Assembly: GCA_035945115.1 (NCBI GenBank)
Contig: DASZAN010000061.1
Span: 30,524 to 94,523, forward strand
Reading direction: 5' to 3'
From: DAHUYF01 sp035945115
Lineage (GTDB): Bacteria > Pseudomonadota > Alphaproteobacteria > ATCC43930 > CGMCC-115725
DNA: 64,000 nt
A program made the position numbers and the translations under genes. Shown here piece by piece: positions 60,518 to 64,000 of the stretch; positions within the stretch are counted from its first letter, which is position 1; every line of letters starts with the position of its first letter. The notes under the pieces were generated by a model. It was not told the origin of the DNA and made no database searches. It was given only the letters and a program-made list of their open reading frames with translations.

Positions 60518-62413
60518 CTAAGCGCGCGCGGAGGTGGCAGGCTCTGCGCTCGTGCCTTTGCCCGCCGCCGGCGCATCGCGCCGCGTCCGGATTTCCTGAG
60601 CGAGACGCTCCAAGAGCGCGTCAACGCCGATCGGCCCCAGATTCTCCCCGCTGCGGAGCCGCACCGCGACGGTGCCGCTTTCCGCCTCCTTGTCGCCCAT
60701 GACCAGCATGTAGGGCACCTTGTCGTTCTGGGCGTTGCGGATCTTCTTCTGCATGCGTTCGGCTGAGGCGTCGAGCTCGACACGAAGGCCGCCGGCACCG
60801 GTCTCGATATTCGCCTCGAAGAGCCGCTGGCGCACCTTCTCTGCATAGTCGACATGGCGGTCGGCGATGGGGATGAGGCGCACCTGCACGGGCGCGAGCC
60901 AGGTGGGAAACGCGCCACCATAATGCTCGATCAGAAACGCAACGAAGCGCTCATGCGAGCCCAAGGGCGCGCGGTGGATGACATAGACGGGCTGCTCGCT
61001 CCCATCCTCGGCGATGTAGCGCAAGCCGAAGCGCTTGGCGGCGAGGAAATCGAGCTGGTTGGTGGAAATGGCGTATTCCGTGCCGATCACGGACTTGATC
61101 ATGAAGTCGACCTTGGGCCCGTAGAACGCGGCTTCGCCTTCCACCTCGACGAAGCGGTAGCCGGACTCGACCATCGCCTCGCGCAGAATCTCCATCGCTT
61201 TGACCCAACCTTCGGGGTCGTCGACATATTTGTCGAGCTTCTTGAGATCGGGGAGCGAGAGCCGCATCCAGTAATCCTGGATGTCGAACATCTCATAATA
61301 GCGCGCGTGCAACTGCATGACGCGGATGAACTCGGCCTTGGCTTGATCCTCCCGCACATAGATGTGCGCGTCGTTCTGGCAGAACCCGCGCACGCGCATC
61401 AGGCCGGAGAGCGCGCCCGAGGGCTCGTAGCGGTAGACCTGGCCGTATTCCGAAAGGCGCAGCGGCAAATCGCGATAGGACCAAAGCCCGCTCAAATAAA
61501 TCTGGTGGTGATGCGGACAGTTCATCGGCCGCAGGCGGAACTTCTCGCCCTCGATATCGATGGGTGCGTACATGTCCTGCGCGTAATAGGGCAGGTGGCC
61601 GGAGCGGAAGTAGAGCGCCTCCTTGGTGATGTGCGGCGTTGCCACGCGGCGGTAGCCGTCCTTGCGCTCCTCTTGCACGGCAAGCCGCTCGAGCTCATCG
61701 CGGATCGCCATGCCGCGCGGCAGCCAGAGCGGCAGACCCGCGCCGACATCGGCCGAGAAAGTGAAGAGATGCAGCTCCTTGCCGAGCTTGCGGTGATCGC
61801 GCAGCGCCGCCTGCTCGAGCTGCCACTCGGCGTGCTCCAAATCCTTCTGGTCGGCGAAGCAAAGCCCGTAGAGGCGCTGCAGCTGCGGGTTCTTGGCATC
61901 GCCCCGCCAATAGGCACCGGCGATGGTGCGCAGCTTGAAGACGCCGATCTCGTCGCTCCGCGCCACATGCGGCCCGCGGCAGAGATCGACGAAATCGCCG
62001 AGCTTGTAGAACGAGACGCTGGTCACGCCCGACGCCGAGGCATCGACGGCATCCTCGTCGCCGGTCTCGCGCGCGACCGCGGTCGAGCCTTGCGTCTTCA
62101 GGAGATTGAGGAGCTCGACCTTGAAGGGCTGGCCATGCTTGGCCATGAATTCAATCGCTTCGTCGATCGGCAGCTCGAGCCGCTCGAAGGCGAGCCGCGC
62201 CTTCTTGATCTCGCGCATCTTCTCTTCGATGCGCGGCAAATCCTCGAGCTTCAGCTCGTGATCGAGCGCGATGTCGTAGAAGAAGCCGTTGGCGATCGCC
62301 GGCCCCACGCCGAAACGCGCACTGGGCCACAAGGCGTGCACCGCCGCCGCCATGACATGGGCGCAGGAATGACGCATGCGGTGCAGAAGATCCATGGAAG
62401 TATCGTCGGGCAT
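60518..62413 (-). CDS. thrS: Threonyl-tRNA synthetase lacking the TGS domain
   Basis: A 631-residue class II synthetase. It opens directly with the second additional (SAD) editing domain, HSCAHVMAAAV at residues 15-25, and DLCRGPHV. The catalytic core has the zinc ligands Cys299 (MNCPHHHQIY), His in NDAHIYV and His in YVIHRAPLGS, plus motif 2 GLMRVRGFCQNDAH. The C-terminal anticodon-binding domain has PYMLVMGDKEAESG. The N-terminal TGS domain (about 60 residues in E. coli ThrS) is absent. Ligates threonine to tRNA-Thr; editing of Ser-tRNA should be retained. It is divergent from the enoyl-CoA hydratase gene. Confidence 0.95.
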   Translation of the reverse strand: MPDDTSMDLLHRMRHSCAHVMAAAVHALWPSARFGVGPAIANGFFYDIALDHELKLEDLPRIEEKMREIKKARLAFERLELPIDEAIEFMAKHGQPFKVELLNLLKTQGSTAVARETGDEDAVDASASGVTSVSFYKLGDFVDLCRGPHVARSDEIGVFKLRTIAGAYWRGDAKNPQLQRLYGLCFADQKDLEHAEWQLEQAALRDHRKLGKELHLFTFSADVGAGLPLWLPRGMAIRDELERLAVQEERKDGYRRVATPHITKEALYFRSGHLPYYAQDMYAPIDIEGEKFRLRPMNCPHHHQIYLSGLWSYRDLPLRLSEYGQVYRYEPSGALSGLMRVRGFCQNDAHIYVREDQAKAEFIRVMQLHARYYEMFDIQDYWMRLSLPDLKKLDKYVDDPEGWVKAMEILREAMVESGYRFVEVEGEAAFYGPKVDFMIKSVIGTEYAISTNQLDFLAAKRFGLRYIAEDGSEQPVYVIHRAPLGSHERFVAFLIEHYGGAFPTWLAPVQVRLIPIADRHVDYAEKVRQRLFEANIETGAGGLRVELDASAERMQKKIRNAQNDKVPYMLVMGDKEAESGTVAVRLRSGENLGPIGVDALLERLAQEIRTRRDAPAAGKGTSAEPATSARA

Positions 62414-62536
62414 GCGCAGTATCTAGACGGAATGTGCGGTCCGTTCAACCGAAGAAGTCGCAGGACGCATGGGCATTCTGCAGTCTTGCGACTCGGTCCT
62501 CGCGGGCCCGACAATGTCGAGGGGAGGAACACCCGC
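62414..62536. promoter_or_regulatory. Divergent promoter region thrS / enoyl-CoA hydratase gene
   Basis: 123 bases between divergent starts. No operator palindrome or leader-peptide attenuator was recognised. Confidence 0.35.
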
Positions 62537-63277
62537 ATGAGCAACGTCATCGTCACCGAGAACGGCGACGGCACCACCGTCATCGCCATCGATCGGCCGG
62601 AGCGGCGCAACGCCATCTGCGCCGATACCGCGCGCGAGCTGCAACGAGCGTTCGCCGCCTTCGATGCCTCATCGCAACGGGTCGCCGTCCTCACCGGGAG
62701 CGGCGACGAGGCGTTTTCCGGCGGCGCCGACGTGACGAACCTGCCGGAGCTTTGGCGTTGCGTCCCCACCATCGGCATCCCGACGGAGAAGCCGATCATC
62801 GCCGCGGTCGGCGGCTGGTGCGTCGGCGGCGCGTTGGTCATGGCGATGATGTGCGATCTACTGGTGGCGGCGGAGAATGCCAAGTTTTCCTATCCCGAGG
62901 CCAAGCTCGGCTTCACCGGCGGCATGATCGCCGGCCTCGCGGGGCGCCTGCCGCACAAAGTGGCGATGGAGCTGATGCTGCTCGGCCGCACCATGGATGC
63001 GCGCCGCGCCTACGCCGTGGGCTTCGCCAACGAAGTGGTTCCGGTGGGGGCACAGGTGGAAGCCGCGCTCGCCATGGCGCGCGAGCTTGCGGGCTTCGCG
63101 CCGCTGGTGCTCACGACATTGAAGCGTTTCGTCAACGACAGCGTCTTGCCGCAAGGGCCAGCGGAGCTCGCCGGCCGCGCGCAGCGCGACCTAGCCCGCG
63201 TGCGCGAGAGCGAAGACGGTCGCGAGGGCCTCCGCGCCTTCAAGGAAAGGCGCCCGCCGCGCTATGAAGGGCGATGA
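62537..63277 (+). CDS. Enoyl-CoA hydratase/isomerase-family protein
   Basis: A 246-residue crotonase-fold protein: IDRPERRNAICADTARELQR, FSGGADVTNL with the oxyanion-hole GGA, PIIAAVGGWCVGGALVMAMM with the second Gly-Gly, and ATF-like KFSYPEAKLGFTGGM. The first catalytic Glu of hydratases would lie in the GWCVGGALVMA region, where it is not obvious, so isomerase or other crotonase chemistry is possible. ATG 62537 follows GGGGAGGAA; a much longer in-frame extension upstream is antisense to thrS. Confidence 0.88.
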   Translation: MSNVIVTENGDGTTVIAIDRPERRNAICADTARELQRAFAAFDASSQRVAVLTGSGDEAFSGGADVTNLPELWRCVPTIGIPTEKPIIAAVGGWCVGGALVMAMMCDLLVAAENAKFSYPEAKLGFTGGMIAGLAGRLPHKVAMELMLLGRTMDARRAYAVGFANEVVPVGAQVEAALAMARELAGFAPLVLTTLKRFVNDSVLPQGPAELAGRAQRDLARVRESEDGREGLRAFKERRPPRYEGR

Positions 63278-63316
63278 TGGTTGCGGTAAAACAGCTTGAG
63301 AAAAGGAGAGACGGCC

Positions 63317-63640
63317 ATGGGCGAAGTCATCGCCAGAACCCTTCAAAAGGCCGAGTGGCAGCGCACACCGGCGAGCGGCGTCGACTACGTCGAGCTGCGG
63401 CAACAAGAAGGCGGCGGCTCGACGATCTTCCTCCGCTTCGCCATGGGCACGCACGGCCGCGCCCATACCCATCCCGGCGGCGAGGACATCTATGTCGTCA
63501 GCGGTGACATCACCATCGGCGGCAAGCGCCTAAAAACCGGCGACTATCTCTATACGCCGCCCGGAATCGCCCACGACGCTATGGCGCATGAGGAGACGGT
63601 GCTTTTCGTCTCGCTGCCGAAGGCGCCGATTTTCCTCTAA
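63317..63640 (+). CDS. Cupin-domain protein
   Basis: A 107-residue single-domain cupin: GTHGRAHTHPGGEDIYVVSG carries the first motif (G-x5-HxH-x3,4-E) and GDYLYTPPGIAHDAMA the second (G-x5-PxG-x2-H), so the metal site is complete. Enzymatic activity cannot be assigned. ATG 63317 with GGAG upstream is preferred over 63296. Confidence 0.88.
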   Translation: MGEVIARTLQKAEWQRTPASGVDYVELRQQEGGGSTIFLRFAMGTHGRAHTHPGGEDIYVVSGDITIGGKRLKTGDYLYTPPGIAHDAMAHEETVLFVSLPKAPIFL

Positions 63641-63646
63641 CGCCGG

Positions 63647-64000
63647 TTAGAACTGATACCGCCGCAATCCGCCATCGACCGGGATCACCGTGCCGGTGAT
63701 GTAGTCGGCGAGCGGCGACGCCAGGAACACCGCGAGCACTGCGAGCTCTTCGGGTTGGCCGTAGCGGCCGACGGCGATCTCCGTGTCGCTCAGCTTTTGC
63801 CGCTCCTCCGGCGGATAGTTGCGCAGGATCTGCTCGCTGATGATGCGGCCTGGCGCGATCGAGTTGACGGTGATGCCATGGCGGCCGACATCGCGCGACA
63901 GGCCCTTCGCCCAGGAATGCATGGCGGCTTTCGCGGCAAAGGCGGCGTTGACGCGTTCGGGCTCGGACTTGCCGGTGATGTTGATGATGCGGCCCCACTT
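63647..64000 (-). CDS. SDR-family oxidoreductase, C-terminal part; catalytic Tyr absent
   Basis: The frame is open from base 64000 to TAG at 63647-63649, giving 117 residues; the N-terminus lies beyond the window. GITVNSIAPGRI, AVGRYGQPEELAVLAVFLAS and GTVIPVDGGLRRYQF are the SDR C-terminal signature. At the position of the catalytic Tyr-x3-Lys the sequence reads NAAFAAKAAM (Phe-Ala-Ala-Lys), and the catalytic Ser region is INITGKS. So the usual Tyr and Ser are both replaced. Convergent with the cupin gene. Confidence 0.8.
   Translation of the reverse strand, partial: KWGRIINITGKSEPERVNAAFAAKAAMHSWAKGLSRDVGRHGITVNSIAPGRIISEQILRNYPPEERQKLSDTEIAVGRYGQPEELAVLAVFLASPLADYITGTVIPVDGGLRRYQF

Noticed and set aside
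60854..62536. A long in-frame extension upstream of the enoyl-CoA hydratase start, antisense to thrS
   Set aside because: No family motifs in the extension, and the ATG at 62537 has a strong ribosome site exactly where the crotonase fold begins.
62414..62536. T-box or leader-peptide attenuator upstream of thrS
   Set aside because: No T-box sequence, no Thr-rich leader and no terminator hairpin in 123 bases.

Overview
The window is one continuous stretch of a high-GC chromosome. Its gene content (ABC_sub_bind-type binding protein, DUF1801, DUF1993, DUF3617 and DUF4398 families, isoquinoline-oxidoreductase-type molybdenum enzyme, LLM flavin oxidoreductases) and its heavy use of GTG starts with GTGA/ATGA overlaps point to an alphaproteobacterium, probably Rhodospirillales- or Hyphomicrobiales-like. 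That placement is inferred from gene families only. I saw no tRNA or rRNA gene, no CRISPR array and no recognisable insertion sequence.

Bases 1-29708 form a single-strand, tightly packed glycan locus of about 22 genes that enters the window already running. It holds the end of a DegT-type sugar aminotransferase, two methyltransferases, two formyltransferase-type proteins (one fused to a polysaccharide-deacetylase-like domain), a FemAB/GNAT-like acyltransferase, a WbqC protein, a radical SAM/SPASM protein, an ABC-2 exporter with two different Wzt-like ATPases for one permease, three CgeB-like glycosyltransferase paralogues in a row, three GT4-type glycosyltransferases, three NAD-dependent sugar epimerase/dehydratases, and four complete AsnB-type glutamine amidotransferases. 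The simplest reading is an ABC-exported surface glycan or glycolipid carrying N-formyl/N-acyl amino sugars and several different carboxamides (for example uronamides). No Wzx/Wzy pair or initiating transferase is visible.

Bases 29731-33730 carry a small membrane protein divergent from a Crp-family regulator, with a perfect TGTGA-N6-TCACA palindrome between them, then a Tat-exported two-subunit isoquinoline-1-oxidoreductase-type molybdenum hydroxylase. Two clear intrinsic terminators bound this segment. Bases 33763-37600 look like an accessory island: a Cys-rich small protein, a Hint-like small protein and a PD-(D/E)XK-like nuclease in one operon, an A+T-richer orphan gene, and remnants of two toxin-antitoxin modules (an HTH antitoxin tail, and an intact higA next to a truncated, frameshifted higB).

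From 37.7 kb to the end is ordinary chromosomal gene content: envelope lipoproteins (DUF4398, OmpA-like, peptidoglycan-binding), small stress/detoxification folds, LLM oxidoreductases, an ALDH7 dehydrogenase, an M19 dipeptidase-like protein, a flavin monooxygenase, a fatty-acid-hydroxylase-family membrane protein, an ABC binding protein, an SDR, a type B carboxylesterase, threonyl-tRNA synthetase without the TGS domain, enoyl-CoA hydratase, a cupin, and the end of an SDR lacking the usual catalytic Tyr. Several broken genes (dodecin tail, GFA-family protein with an internal deletion) show ongoing decay.
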